The notes under the pieces were generated by a model. That model searched no databases. It was not told where the DNA came from and saw only the letters and a program-made list of their open reading frames with translations. This document shows, in pieces, positions 35,158 to 43,623 of a stretch of DNA of 64,000 nucleotides. This stretch comes from Nonlabens sp. MB-3u-79 (lineage in GTDB: Bacteria > Bacteroidota > Bacteroidia > Flavobacteriales > Flavobacteriaceae), in NCBI RefSeq assembly GCF_002831625.1, contig NZ_CP025116.1, positions 434,001-498,000 of the forward strand. The letters are read 5' to 3'. The translations under genes and the position numbers were made by a program. Positions within the stretch are counted from its first letter, which is position 1. Every line of letters starts with the position of its first letter.

Positions 35158-35742
35158 CTATTGGTTTTGTATGATTTGGCTCTTTATTTTACTTAAAAAC
35201 TCTTTAGTAACACCTAGATATGAAGCAATCATATATTGAGGAACACGTTGATCAATTTTAGGATTGGTCTTTTTAAAAATTTGGTAACGCTCTTTAACAC
35301 TAAGACTGAAATTTCTAATAATGCGTTTTTGCGAAGCCACAAAAGCACGTTCTACGATCTTTCTAAAAAGACGTTCAAGTTTAGGGATCTCTTTATAGAG
35401 CTCCTCAAGATTCTTATAAGTAAATTGAATAAGCTCTGTATGCTCTATACATTGCACGTTAAAGTCAGCAGGAGTTTGTGTTATAAAACTTCCTAAGTCA
35501 GAGGTCCACCAATCTTCAATAGCAAACAACACAATATGTTCTTGCCCTTCTCCATCCATGTAAAATGTTTTTGTGCATCCAGAGATAATGAAATTTACAG
35601 TTTTACAGACATCTCCTTGTTGAGTTATGTATTGATCTTTGAGATAATTTCTATGAACTATTTTGGAAAGTAAAATGGTTTCCTCTTCAACAGTTAAGTT
35701 GACAATCTTATTTATGTATTCTAAAAATGGTTTATTATTCAT
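35158..35742 (-). CDS. Crp/Fnr-family transcriptional regulator
   Basis: 194 residues from the ATG at 35742 (MNNKPFLEYINKIV); an upstream ATG at 35763 overlaps the repeat junction. The N-terminal cNMP-binding fold (KDQYITQQGDVCKTVNFIIS, then FYMDGEGQEHIVLFAIEDWW) lacks the classical RxS cAMP motif. The C-terminal HTH is VPQYMIASYLGVTKEFLSKI. Regulators of this Bacteroidota subfamily often control adjacent small operons. It heads the snoaL-yceI genes. TATATTTG on the minus strand, inside the type A repeat at 35781, lies 39 nt before the start. Confidence 0.88.
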   Translation of the reverse strand: MNNKPFLEYINKIVNLTVEEETILLSKIVHRNYLKDQYITQQGDVCKTVNFIISGCTKTFYMDGEGQEHIVLFAIEDWWTSDLGSFITQTPADFNVQCIEHTELIQFTYKNLEELYKEIPKLERLFRKIVERAFVASQKRIIRNFSLSVKERYQIFKKTNPKIDQRVPQYMIASYLGVTKEFLSKIKSQIIQNQ

Positions 35743-35760
35743 AGGCTTTTTCAGTTTATG

Positions 35761-35830
35761 CACAACTGCTTGTACCGACTCAAATATAATCTATAGACCT
35801 TTCCTATTTTGGATAAAGGCAGTCTTTACT
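35761..35830. repeat. Type A cassette repeat, copy 3
   Basis: GCACAACTGCTTGTACCGAC, TCAAATATAATCTATAG and GGATAAAGGC match the consensus core; the later part is diverged. The rest of the spacer to 36052 shows no gene. Confidence 0.75.
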
Positions 35831-36052
35831 AAAGGCGTTAAAAGTGTGGAGGTATGTAACAGCCGCTCCAAAGGTGGAAGGAACTTAAAAATTGATTTTT
35901 TTCTCCGTTGGCTGTTGTGTCTTCCTTTTTTGTGATATAAGATTTAATTAACACAGAGCTTTTAAAAAGTTTTAAAGGACAAATACAGTTAAGTGTTTAT
36001 TGTGTCGCAAACTGCAAGTTTACAAGATCGGTTTTTTAGCTAGCGAGCGAGC

Positions 36053-36448
36053 CTAAAAATCACCAAGTATAGCAACAAGTTTTGTTTTAAGCGTTACATC
36101 ATTAAAAGGCATAACAAGAGATTGATAAAGGTCAACTTTTTCAGATGTAATTACATCATTTGTATTCGTTTGACCTAAAAGCATAAGAAAAGGAGTGTCT
36201 TTTAATTTGTTGTCTGCTCGAATTGATTGTAATAATTCAGCGCCTGACACTGGTTCTATGCTCCAGTTAGAAATAACCAAGCTATAAGGTTCATTGTAGC
36301 CTTCTCGGAGTTTAGACAATGCACCCGTGGCATCAGTTTCTACAGTAACATTAGTAAATCCCAATCGCTGCAAAAGGTCTCTTACAATTTTACGCGTTGA
36401 GCTGTATCTTTCAACTAATAGAATTTTCATTCTTAGATCTACTGCCAT
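36053..36448 (-). CDS. Degenerate (pseudo-)receiver domain protein
   Basis: The 131-residue product has only a CheY-like receiver fold (MKILLVERYSSTRKIVRDLL, then YSLVISNWSIEPVSGAELLQ, SIRADNKLKDTPFLMLLG, SLVMPF). The phospho-acceptor Asp is Asn61, the acidic pair is Glu13-Arg14, and the conserved Lys is Met113. It therefore probably cannot be phosphorylated by the usual mechanism and may work as an adaptor or be decaying. Met7 (36430) is an equally good start. No kinase is nearby. Confidence 0.75.
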   Translation of the reverse strand: MAVDLRMKILLVERYSSTRKIVRDLLQRLGFTNVTVETDATGALSKLREGYNEPYSLVISNWSIEPVSGAELLQSIRADNKLKDTPFLMLLGQTNTNDVITSEKVDLYQSLVMPFNDVTLKTKLVAILGDF

Positions 36449-36641
36449 AATGCTCTGTTTTATTAAATTTAAAGATGTTTGATCACTTCAAAGTTAAGGC
36501 TTTATTTGTAGTGACAGCCGAGCAGGGTTTGTAATATTGTAGGAGTATACCATAGCTGCACATTCTGTTTTATTGTGAGAGATCATGGCAGTTTTGCAGG
36601 TGGTACACTCTTAGATATCCCGATCTTTATACCCACTTCCC

Positions 36642-38093
36642 TTAATCATTTGCAGTTTTATAATCAATAGGGAATGCTTTCAATATTTCCCTTGTCAGAT
36701 CCCATTCATTGAACCCTTGCTTGCCATAATCAAGACCTCTTCTAACGATTACCAGATCATGTGAAGGAACTACAATAACATATTGTCCCCGATTTCCAGC
36801 GGTAGTATAGGCATCTTTGGGTACGTCATTACGATCATCTGGAACTAGCCACCATTGTCCTCCATAAAAATTGCCGCGTTCTGCGGTGGAAGGTGCAGGT
36901 GTTCTTACAAAGTCTATCCATTTTTGAGTGAGGAGCCTTTCTCCATTCCAAAGCCCATTTTGCTCATAAAGCAAACCAAATCGGGCGAGATCCCTAGCGT
37001 TAGTATATGCCTGACTGCTAAAAATAAAATCGCCAAACCTGTCGGTGCTAACGAAAGTATTTCTCATTCCAATTTTGTCAAACAAAGCTTTCCTAGGGAA
37101 TTCAATATAGGTTTTATCATCACCGAGGGCATTCTTCATCGCCAACACAGCTAGAATTGTATCATAGTTCTCATAGTCCCAGTAAGTGCCTGGTTGTCTG
37201 ATGAGCCCTCTATTTCTTGCTCCGTTAACGGAGCTTGCTCCTGCCCAATAGGAAAGCCCAGACCCAGTGGCATATTCCATACCGCGACTATCTACCGTAT
37301 AGAGACCACTAGACATGTTTAATAGATTCCTTAATGTGATATTTGCACGTGGATCATTTTCAGAAGTTGCTTCCTTAGGGAGCCATTCAATTCCCAGTGG
37401 TGCATCTAGTTCCATTTTTCCTTGATCTACCAACATACCTATCAAGGTCGCCGCAATACTCTTGGCTGTCGACCATGTTCTTGTTTTGGTGTACAGGTCA
37501 ATACCATCTGCATACCTTTCATGAATGATCTGACCTTTGTGAACAACAATCAAACTGAGCGTGACTTGCTCAGGAGATTCCCTTTCAAATGACCATTTTG
37601 AAGCTCCGGTCAATAAATCTGCATTGATATACTTTGGGAGCTTTTGCTTTTTCACGAAATCACCTTCAGGCCAAGGTATAGCAGTAGGATCGCCGGTAAG
37701 TGCAGGAAGGCTTTGTATAGGAAGATCGTCAATTATATCAAATGATTGGTCTGGTGCTAGAATGATACTGCCAATTCCTTCTCTGAATACTGCGCGCATC
37801 ACCGGAGTATCTTCGGTAGAACCGATGGTGACCGTTTTTCTATCCCAATCTATCATATAGTCTCCACCCTGTGCCGTTCCAATAGGTTGTTTTAGATATT
37901 TAAGCTCCTGATCGTAGATTTGCTCAAGAGTTCTGTTAGAAGTGAAAAGCCCATTACAAGTGAGAATTGCTTGAACCCCGTATTGAATCATTTCCCTATT
38001 AGACTTTGAATAATCATAAGATTCTAACTGCTGCGTATACCCTAGATAGTTAGAACATATTAGGAAAGCGACGAGTAGATGGATTTTTTTCAT
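36642..38093 (-). CDS. Serine hydrolase, beta-lactamase class C fold
   Basis: The 483-residue product has a signal peptide (KKIHLLVAFLICSNYLGYTQ) and a class C beta-lactamase/6-aminohexanoate hydrolase-like domain. Its SxxK motif is in TWSTAKSIAATLIGMLV, a YxN is in WDYENYDTILAVLA, and other blocks are ITLRNLLNMSSGLY and FGLLYEQNGLWNGERLLTQK. These enzymes hydrolyse amides or esters; true beta-lactamase activity is not implied. It is a single gene with a type A repeat 5' of it; TATATTTG on the minus strand lies 53 nt before the start. Confidence 0.85.
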   Translation of the reverse strand: MKKIHLLVAFLICSNYLGYTQQLESYDYSKSNREMIQYGVQAILTCNGLFTSNRTLEQIYDQELKYLKQPIGTAQGGDYMIDWDRKTVTIGSTEDTPVMRAVFREGIGSIILAPDQSFDIIDDLPIQSLPALTGDPTAIPWPEGDFVKKQKLPKYINADLLTGASKWSFERESPEQVTLSLIVVHKGQIIHERYADGIDLYTKTRTWSTAKSIAATLIGMLVDQGKMELDAPLGIEWLPKEATSENDPRANITLRNLLNMSSGLYTVDSRGMEYATGSGLSYWAGASSVNGARNRGLIRQPGTYWDYENYDTILAVLAMKNALGDDKTYIEFPRKALFDKIGMRNTFVSTDRFGDFIFSSQAYTNARDLARFGLLYEQNGLWNGERLLTQKWIDFVRTPAPSTAERGNFYGGQWWLVPDDRNDVPKDAYTTAGNRGQYVIVVPSHDLVIVRRGLDYGKQGFNEWDLTREILKAFPIDYKTAND

Positions 38094-38130
38094 TGTTTCT
38101 AAATTTTTTGGATGAACTATAGATAGCTAA

Positions 38131-38396
38131 GGGTTTATACAGTCTCAAATATAATCTATAGAACTTTCCTGTTCTAGATAAAAGCGTACTTCTAGTCATG
38201 CAGGTGGTGTGGTAATTGTCTTTTGCTACAGCAGCTGGGCGTTGTTGTAAGCCCACATTTTTACTATTCTTTTTGTTCTATAGTTCTGTACCTGTGGCCG
38301 CACAACTGAATGCTGCAGCTATTCTAAATTAGGTGCACGCAATTATACTATCCTTTTGTTGCTGGTTGGTATGGGGTATACATCTATTTCAAAATT
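38131..38396. repeat. Type A cassette repeat, copy 4 (long form)
   Basis: CAGTCTCAAATATAATCTAT, GATAAAAGCGTACTTCTAGT, CATGCAGGTGGTGTGGT and the extension TTGTTGCTGGTTGGTATGGG..TCTATTTCAAAAT. It is the copy closest to 26162-26310 outside the core. Confidence 0.85.
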
Positions 38397-38700
38397 TTCC
38401 TCTTATAGCTTTCCCTTATTCCTAAAATTCAAGCTCTCCTTTTTATCTGCTCTTACTACTGGTATACTATCGTTTCTCTTTTTTTCATTGATCCCCTAAA
38501 AACAGCTAAAAACCCTTTGATCCTGCAAGATTTATCTATGATTAATAACCACTAAACATTTTAAAAGTGCAATAATAAAAGATTTCATGTAAGGATGTTA
38601 TTTATTGATTTTATTATAAACGCATTAAAAAAATTGAGCTTGTCAATCCTCATAGATGAGGCTATTTGTCCGTACTTTGTTTTTGGTATGCACATAAAAA
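38397..38700. other. A/T-rich spacer, no gene seen
   Basis: No frame with coding character on either strand and no repeat of the A or B type was seen between the long type A repeat and the terminator at 38703. Confidence 0.4.
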
Positions 38701-38702
38701 AA

Positions 38703-38725
38703 GCCCATCTTTTATCAAGATGGGC
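38703..38725 (-). terminator. Terminator of the tandem NTF2-like lipoprotein gene
   Basis: Stem GCCCATCTT / AAGATGGGC with a T-run on the minus strand, 22 nt after the stop codon. Confidence 0.85.
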
Positions 38726-38746
38726 ATCAATATAATATTTAGTTTC

Positions 38747-39646
38747 TTATTTGGCAATGCGTCCTGCAGACTCCATAACAAGATAAGCAGTTTCTGCCTC
38801 AATTTTAAATACATTACCCCATTGACCTCTAACCATTGTGTTGTTAGTTGTGTCTAAAGAAGTCCAGTTACCATAAGCAATTGATATTGAATCTCCAAGA
38901 TATGTATATCCTAGAATATTAGCGTCCAAAACCATTCCATCTGTTAAATCTAGAGAGGCTTTAATGTTGTCACGCCCTACCACAATACCTTGCTTATAAC
39001 TTATATTTTGAATTGCATTTTCTGTAAAAAGCATGGATAAACCATCCGCGTCTTTTTTGTTAACGCCCATAATATAACCAGCTATAGAAGCTTGTATTTT
39101 GTCAAAATGAAGCTCTTTAGAAACAAAAGATTTATCTAGTGAAACCACTTCGTTGCTAAGTGTGTCTGTTACCTGAAAATCTCTATGTGCAGATTCTAGC
39201 AAAAATTTAACCTTACCATCTTTATACTGGTATACATTACCCCACTTACCACTTTCTAAAGTTACATTGTTTGCATCAGAAATTTTAAAAGTTCCAGCTC
39301 CTATCAATATATGATCAGATACCAAACGAGTTTCTAAAATAACCACACTAACTTGGCTGTTTTTAAGCTCACTATCTTCTGAAAAGGTTTTTGCAAATGA
39401 GTTTTTTATAGCCTCACCGCCCACTATTGGTCCTAAAGAATTAGAGATCACTCGTACGGCATCATTTGTAAACTCTCCAGAAAGAGCAGGTGCATCTCCC
39501 GAATTCCAAAGCTCTATAAATGAATCTGTAGACTGAGACATTAGCGCTTTAGCGTCTAAATTTTCAACAACCTTTTGCTCTTTGTTTTTACAACTAACTA
39601 GGATAAGTAGCCCTGATAAAAGGCCTATGCTTACTATTTTTTTCAT
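38747..39646 (-). CDS. Lipoprotein with two SnoaL/NTF2-like domains
   Basis: The 299-residue product has a lipobox (IVSIGLLSGLLILVSC) and two similar halves. Each has a helix with an acidic pair (FIELWNSGDAPALSGEFTND / GYIMGVNKKDADGLSMLFTE), a GEAIKNSF / GRDNIKASL block and a WGNVYQYKDGKVKFLLESA / WGNVFKIEAETAYLVMESAG end. This is a tandem NTF2-like (DUF4440/SnoaL) protein. The ligand is unknown. Confidence 0.8.
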   Translation of the reverse strand: MKKIVSIGLLSGLLILVSCKNKEQKVVENLDAKALMSQSTDSFIELWNSGDAPALSGEFTNDAVRVISNSLGPIVGGEAIKNSFAKTFSEDSELKNSQVSVVILETRLVSDHILIGAGTFKISDANNVTLESGKWGNVYQYKDGKVKFLLESAHRDFQVTDTLSNEVVSLDKSFVSKELHFDKIQASIAGYIMGVNKKDADGLSMLFTENAIQNISYKQGIVVGRDNIKASLDLTDGMVLDANILGYTYLGDSISIAYGNWTSLDTTNNTMVRGQWGNVFKIEAETAYLVMESAGRIAK

Positions 39647-39904
39647 TATAAATAATTTAATTAATACAAAGTAAATTTAATGAAAAAAGCACAATTGTTA
39701 ATTAATTGATATTGATCTTATTAGACTCTTCCCCATTATAAATTGGTGTTGAAGAAGGTTGGAATTAGCTTTGTGCTTCAATAAAATTTATAAGGTGGCG
39801 GGAAATCGTTCTTCTTCTTCTTCAATTCGGGTACCGATTCCTCAAAAGCGGTAAAGAATAGGATGTGATTTTGATTGGAATGTAATGATCGTTTGCAACA
39901 ACAA

Positions 39905-40081
39905 TTAATTCTTAGCTTCCTTTTTATTTGCTCTAATTATCAAAAGCATGGATGCTATAACTAAGACGCTTGATACTATCGACATCCAAAATCCACGGTC
40001 AAAAGCTTCCGAAAACATAAAATCCCCAATTATTAAAATGGCACTTGCGATAATTAATAGTAGAGTTAAGTTTTTTTTCAT
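39905..40081 (-). CDS. Small two-helix membrane protein
   Basis: 58 residues: MKKNLTLLLIIASAILIIGD, a loop with FDRGFW, then a second helix SIVSSVLVIASMLLIIRANK and a basic tail. A proper ATG and stop are present. With the gene at 40115 it forms a two-gene cassette bounded by CAACAATTAA (39899, overlapping the stop) and TTAATTGTTG (40409). Function unknown. Confidence 0.65.
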   Translation of the reverse strand: MKKNLTLLLIIASAILIIGDFMFSEAFDRGFWMSIVSSVLVIASMLLIIRANKKEAKN

Positions 40082-40114
40082 AATCCAGTTTTTAAATCCA
40101 CTTCAAGACTTCCT

Positions 40115-40348
40115 TTATTGTTTTTTTAGCCATACCCTAATTTCTTTTCGTAAAGAAACTTCAGGTTTTGGCAACGGAATTGTTTTTCCAAATTGTTTAC
40201 TTCTCGTAAATTTTGAAAATGTAATTTTATGTTTTTTCCAGACGTCTGGATACAATTCTAAGAACCTATTAAAAAAACTTTGTTCCGTAATTTTTCCTTC
40301 TATTTTAGATAGTACTTCTTTAAATTTTTGCTCTTGCTCTAAAATCAT
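40115..40348 (-). CDS. Hypothetical protein, basic, 77 residues
   Basis: Sequence blocks ILEQEQKFKEVLSKIEGKIT and YPDVWKKHKITFSKFTRSKQ, with a basic C-terminus RKEIRVWLKKQ. No family is recognised. The codon pattern and the 33-nt spacing to the small membrane protein gene on the same strand support a real gene. It has no signal peptide or membrane segment, so it is probably cytoplasmic. Confidence 0.55.
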   Translation of the reverse strand: MILEQEQKFKEVLSKIEGKITEQSFFNRFLELYPDVWKKHKITFSKFTRSKQFGKTIPLPKPEVSLRKEIRVWLKKQ

Positions 40349-40416
40349 TTGCTTCTTTTTCAGTAATAAATAAAACTGGTGGTAGTTTCTAATTTTATGG
40401 ACCTCTTTTTAATTGT

Positions 40417-40490
40417 TGACAAAGGCCTTGTGTATAAAACCTAGCGTGCAAATTATAAATATATTTTCGATTAAGCACGAGGCGAGTTTT
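40417..40490. repeat. Type B cassette repeat, copy 4 (partial)
   Basis: TTGTGTATAAAACCTAGCGTGCAAAT-like start (in parts) and TTTTCGATTAAGCACGAGGC match the left half of type B. The right half is missing. Confidence 0.65.
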
Positions 40491-40594
40491 AAAATCATTC
40501 CACCCTAACAGTTGCGCACTGCCTTGGACAGTCAGCTGTTTGTTTCTATTTTTTAAATTGGTTATGAGTTTGAGTACATTTATTCATCCTAAAT

Positions 40595-40825
40595 TTACTT
40601 TTCCAATTCAACTTTTATTTTTTGTTTTCGGCCAATTGTAAAATACATTATGGCTCCAATTAGGTTAAAAAACAGCACTACTACTATCCATACGAGTTTA
40701 TCATTCTGATTAAATCTACTTTTTAAAATATCAATCAAAGCTATTAGAGTCGGTATAAAAGCTAACAGCATTGATATTAAAATTACTTTCATTAAAAAGG
40801 GATTCATCATTACGAAATATATCAT
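40595..40825 (-). CDS. PLDc N-terminal-like (PLDc_N) small membrane protein
   Basis: The 76-residue product has two membrane helices; the second part (LIALIDILKSRFNQNDKLVW then IVVVLFFNLIGAIMYFTIGR) is the PLDc_N signature (D..W.....NL.G...Y...GR). In this phylum the domain often occurs alone; its role is unknown. It follows the gene at 40856 with 30 nt between, so the two are probably cotranscribed. Confidence 0.8.
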   Translation of the reverse strand: MIYFVMMNPFLMKVILISMLLAFIPTLIALIDILKSRFNQNDKLVWIVVVLFFNLIGAIMYFTIGRKQKIKVELEK

Positions 40826-40855
40826 GTTTTCTATTTTAATTTATTTGTGATAATC

Positions 40856-41164
40856 CTATGTCGGTTTTAAATCCAATTTTTTTATTTCAATCGATTGAAC
40901 CTCATTATAAACGGCGTGATTAATGAGAAAAAAAACAGAAACCAGTATAAATCCACTAATAACATTTAAAATAGTTTTTTGTTCTAAAATCAGATTAATT
41001 GTCAATGGAGAACCTAAAATAATTAGTCCTTCTAAAAGTCTGTTAAATATTTTATGTTCAAATATTGTATCACATTGTTGACATTTTATATTCAAATATC
41101 CAAACCAAAGTGACTTTAATAGTACGAAGTATTTGAAATCCGTGTTACAATTATCAAATTTCAT
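40856..41164 (-). CDS. Hypothetical membrane protein with CxxC motif
   Basis: The 102-residue product has a short N-terminal soluble part with CNTDF and NIKCQQCDTIF, which may be a single zinc-ribbon half. Two hydrophobic helices follow (LLEGLIILGSPLTINLIL, LNVISGFILVSVFFLINHAV) and then a charged tail. It resembles small Bacteroidota proteins with a Cys pair and two helices, but no named family can be assigned. It is first in a two-gene unit with the PLDc_N protein. Confidence 0.6.
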   Translation of the reverse strand: MKFDNCNTDFKYFVLLKSLWFGYLNIKCQQCDTIFEHKIFNRLLEGLIILGSPLTINLILEQKTILNVISGFILVSVFFLINHAVYNEVQSIEIKKLDLKPT

Positions 41165-41179
41165 TTTTTTAATTTTTTA

Positions 41180-41303
41180 TAAAGGTATTGTGTATGATTA
41201 GTGGCGTATATAAGTACCTAATTTAGCAAATACAAACCTAATAGAAAGTCCCCGAGGACTTTCATAAATAGGCGAGGGCTAGTCATTAATTATAAACGGT
41301 GTT
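41180..41303. repeat. Type B-like cassette repeat, copy 5 (diverged)
   Basis: ATTGTGTATGATTAGTGGCG at the left and TTAATTATAAACGGTGTTGT at the right are like the type B ends. The middle differs and contains a hairpin AAAGTCC ccga GGACTTT (41245-41262). Confidence 0.6.
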
Positions 41304-41307
41304 GTAA

Positions 41308-41829
41308 TTAGTGTTTTATCAGCTTAAAACTATTCATTATCCTCAATGATTCGATATGATTATTTTCATAAGTTTCGTAAAGAGTAACAAAAGTCAAAGT
41401 GTAAATTTGTTTATCTATTAAATAAGTGTGAATAATAGTTTTAAACTTATAACCGCTTGCTTCTCCTTCTGCGACAAATTGGTGACACTTTAATCCGTTT
41501 TTATTTTTAAGTTCACTAAGTGTGATTTTAGGCTCAGTCAGCATTCCGCTAATTTGTTTTTCCACTAAACCTTTGTACTTTTCAATATTTATAGTTAAAT
41601 CATTCAGATTCTGCACGATTAAATTTATGTTCTCTGTAAAAACGTCTGAACTCTCAGAGTATGTTGGATAAAGAAAAATATTAGTTCCATTTTCGCCTGA
41701 GTCGTTTAAAATCCAATTTGAAGGATGTTCTATTGAATAATTATCCTTCTCATATTTAATGATTTCTTTTAGTTCCTGCGCAACGATTATTAAAGGAAAT
41801 AATATTAAAGTAAGCAGGAAGTTTTTCAT
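41308..41829 (-). CDS. Secreted PsbP-like/DUF1795-like protein
   Basis: The 173-residue product has a signal peptide (KNFLLTLILFPLIIVAQ), then YSIEHPSNWILNDSGENGTN, NINLIVQNLNDLTINIEKY and a late HTYLIDKQIYTLTFVTLYET, the usual order of PsbP-like domains (YP..W......G.....F.P....F..N...... then T....... Y.L.F). Function unknown. It is bounded by GTAATTA (41304) and TAATTAC (41839). TATATTTG on the minus strand lies 34 nt before the start, inside the type A repeat. Confidence 0.65.
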   Translation of the reverse strand: MKNFLLTLILFPLIIVAQELKEIIKYEKDNYSIEHPSNWILNDSGENGTNIFLYPTYSESSDVFTENINLIVQNLNDLTINIEKYKGLVEKQISGMLTEPKITLSELKNKNGLKCHQFVAEGEASGYKFKTIIHTYLIDKQIYTLTFVTLYETYENNHIESLRIMNSFKLIKH

Positions 41830-41847
41830 TTTTCAAATTAATTACCA

Positions 41848-41932
41848 GTAGTTATACCAACTCAAATATAACCTATAGCCATTTAACATATATGTTAAAA
41901 GCATACTTCTAGCCATGGATGCGGTGTGGTTG
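41848..41932. repeat. Type A cassette repeat, copy 5
   Basis: TAGTTATACCAACTCAAATA, TAACCTATAGCC, TTAAAAGCATACTTCTAGCC and GCGGTGTGGTTG follow the consensus. Confidence 0.85.
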
Positions 41933-41950
41933 TTAAATGTATAGCATTAA

Positions 41951-41980
41951 AAAAGGCTGTCTAATTAAAGACAGCCTTTT
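41951..41980. terminator. Terminator of the small lipoprotein gene
   Basis: Stem AAAAGGCTGTCT / AGACAGCCTTTT with loop AATTAA; A- and T-runs on both sides allow use from either strand. It lies 25 nt after the stop at 42005. Confidence 0.85.
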
Positions 41981-42004
41981 CAATAATTCAGGAGTCTGCT
42001 TTTA

Positions 42005-42433
42005 TTAGTTGCCTGCACTTAATGAATAGCTTCCATTTCCATTAAAGGATTCCAAGGTAATAGTAACCGTCCAATTACCAGGTGTACCAGTGTTAGTAAC
42101 ACCACCAATAGTATCTGGCGCAGTCGCTCCGTTAATGCTCCTGTCAAGCACTACAGCCCCATTGGCATCGGCAACTACTATTTGAAATGTCCCTGAAGAC
42201 GTACTCGTTATATCAGCATTATAATCAGCTGTGGTTAAGCTGTTCATCCAATTAATAGTTCTTGAGCCACTACCTCCATCTCCAGTAAAATCTCCCCCTA
42301 TATCGCCATCAGGCCCTTCATTGACCGTTATATTCACGGTTGGATCATTGTCATCAGAACAAGATGTAAATGCACCAATGAATAGTGTGATTGCTGTTAC
42401 AATTGTAAGTAGTTTAAAATTTGAGATTTTCAT
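42005..42433 (-). CDS. Putative small lipoprotein
   Basis: The 142-residue product has a lipobox (TAITLFIGAFTSC) followed by SDDNDPTVNITVNEGPDGDI and a Gly/Asp-rich linker. A beta-rich domain follows (SGTFQIVVADANGAVVLDRS, GNWTVTITLESFNGNGSYSL) that looks like an Ig- or C2-like sandwich. No family is assigned. Possibly surface-exposed, because Asp-rich stretches after the Cys act as lipoprotein export signals in this phylum. Confidence 0.65.
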   Translation of the reverse strand: MKISNFKLLTIVTAITLFIGAFTSCSDDNDPTVNITVNEGPDGDIGGDFTGDGGSGSRTINWMNSLTTADYNADITSTSSGTFQIVVADANGAVVLDRSINGATAPDTIGGVTNTGTPGNWTVTITLESFNGNGSYSLSAGN

Positions 42434-42676
42434 TTGTTTTAAAATTTTAATTATTAAATCAATTATATAACAACTAAGTCCCTCAAATTCCCGGGCTATT
42501 ATAAGATATTTTTATTGAATTAATTTTAAAGCTCAGAAAATCAGTTGATTATGTTTTTTTTATTTTAAAATACAACAGTGTTGTATTTGGCTCGTGTTGT
42601 TCTCACCACAGCTCTTTGTCCCCCTTAGTTTTTTGTTTGATTTTACTTGACGGTAGTTAAAGGTTTAGCTATTATA

Positions 42677-43603
42677 TCAATTACAAGATTGAGAATAATT
42701 TATTAAAGTTGAAGTTTGCAATTGATCATTAAAAAGGTTCAGGGAGTTTTGATTGTCGTATAAAGTATAGTCTAACCACAGTTTTAAAAAATCAGTAGTT
42801 ATTTGTTGTTGTTGCTCTCTAGCAATAGAAGGATTTGAACTACAAAAGGACTCCCCTAAATCGCAACTCAAATTTGAATTTGCAAAATTGCAATGATTTC
42901 CATCGATGATTTTTATTTGTGTTTTACATGGAGAAGCTAAGTTGTTATACATAACATCTTGATTTACATCAGCAGGAGCTACACAATCATTCTCCCCAGA
43001 GAAAATAAGGGATGGAATGGCAACATTAAAAGCCGAAGATATTGCAGATGGCATTGTTTCAGCTGCGGCAAAATTAACCATTGTATTAATTGTGGAATTA
43101 TTTTCTGAAGCTAGAAAAGAAGCACCCCCACCCATTGAATGGCCCATTATAGCAGTTTTCGGCAATATGGAATTATGAAATATGGAATTCTCATCTTCAC
43201 TTTGATCTTGCATTTGAACAGCTAAAGTTTTTAAATCTTTACCAAAATCTTCATGACTAGGAGAAAGGCTCATTTCAGTTGTAGGAAAACAGATGATATA
43301 ACCTTCAGGGACTAATTCCTCCCAATAATTTTGATAAGATTCCCAGTCCATTAAAAAACCATGACCAAATATGATTACCGGATAGTTTCCTGGTGAAATA
43401 TTTGTATCATCACCTGGAGTAGCAGAAGGGTAATATATTTGTGTTTCAATATTTCTATCTCTAACATCATCATAAAATACAATCGTTGTATGGCCAATAG
43501 TTAAATTCTCCTCTACCATATTTGTATTGGTGTCATCATTACTGCTGCAAGATTGAATTACTATAATTAAAATTATAATTTTGATAATATTAAATATTCT
43601 CAT
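42677..43603 (-). CDS. Alpha/beta-hydrolase lipoprotein (PAF-acetylhydrolase/chlorophyllase-like)
   Basis: The 308-residue product has a lipobox (IIKIIILIIVIQSC) and an alpha/beta-hydrolase domain. YPVIIFGHGFLMDWESYQNY gives the oxyanion strand and MGHSMGGGASF the nucleophile Ser. FSGENDCVAPADV holds the Asp and DGNHCNF the His. The order fits the dienelactone hydrolase / PAF-acetylhydrolase-like group. The substrate is unknown. It is a single gene with a type A-like repeat upstream. Confidence 0.85.
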   Translation of the reverse strand: MRIFNIIKIIILIIVIQSCSSNDDTNTNMVEENLTIGHTTIVFYDDVRDRNIETQIYYPSATPGDDTNISPGNYPVIIFGHGFLMDWESYQNYWEELVPEGYIICFPTTEMSLSPSHEDFGKDLKTLAVQMQDQSEDENSIFHNSILPKTAIMGHSMGGGASFLASENNSTINTMVNFAAAETMPSAISSAFNVAIPSLIFSGENDCVAPADVNQDVMYNNLASPCKTQIKIIDGNHCNFANSNLSCDLGESFCSSNPSIAREQQQQITTDFLKLWLDYTLYDNQNSLNLFNDQLQTSTLINYSQSCN

Positions 43604-43623
43604 AAATAGGGATTTGAATTAAT

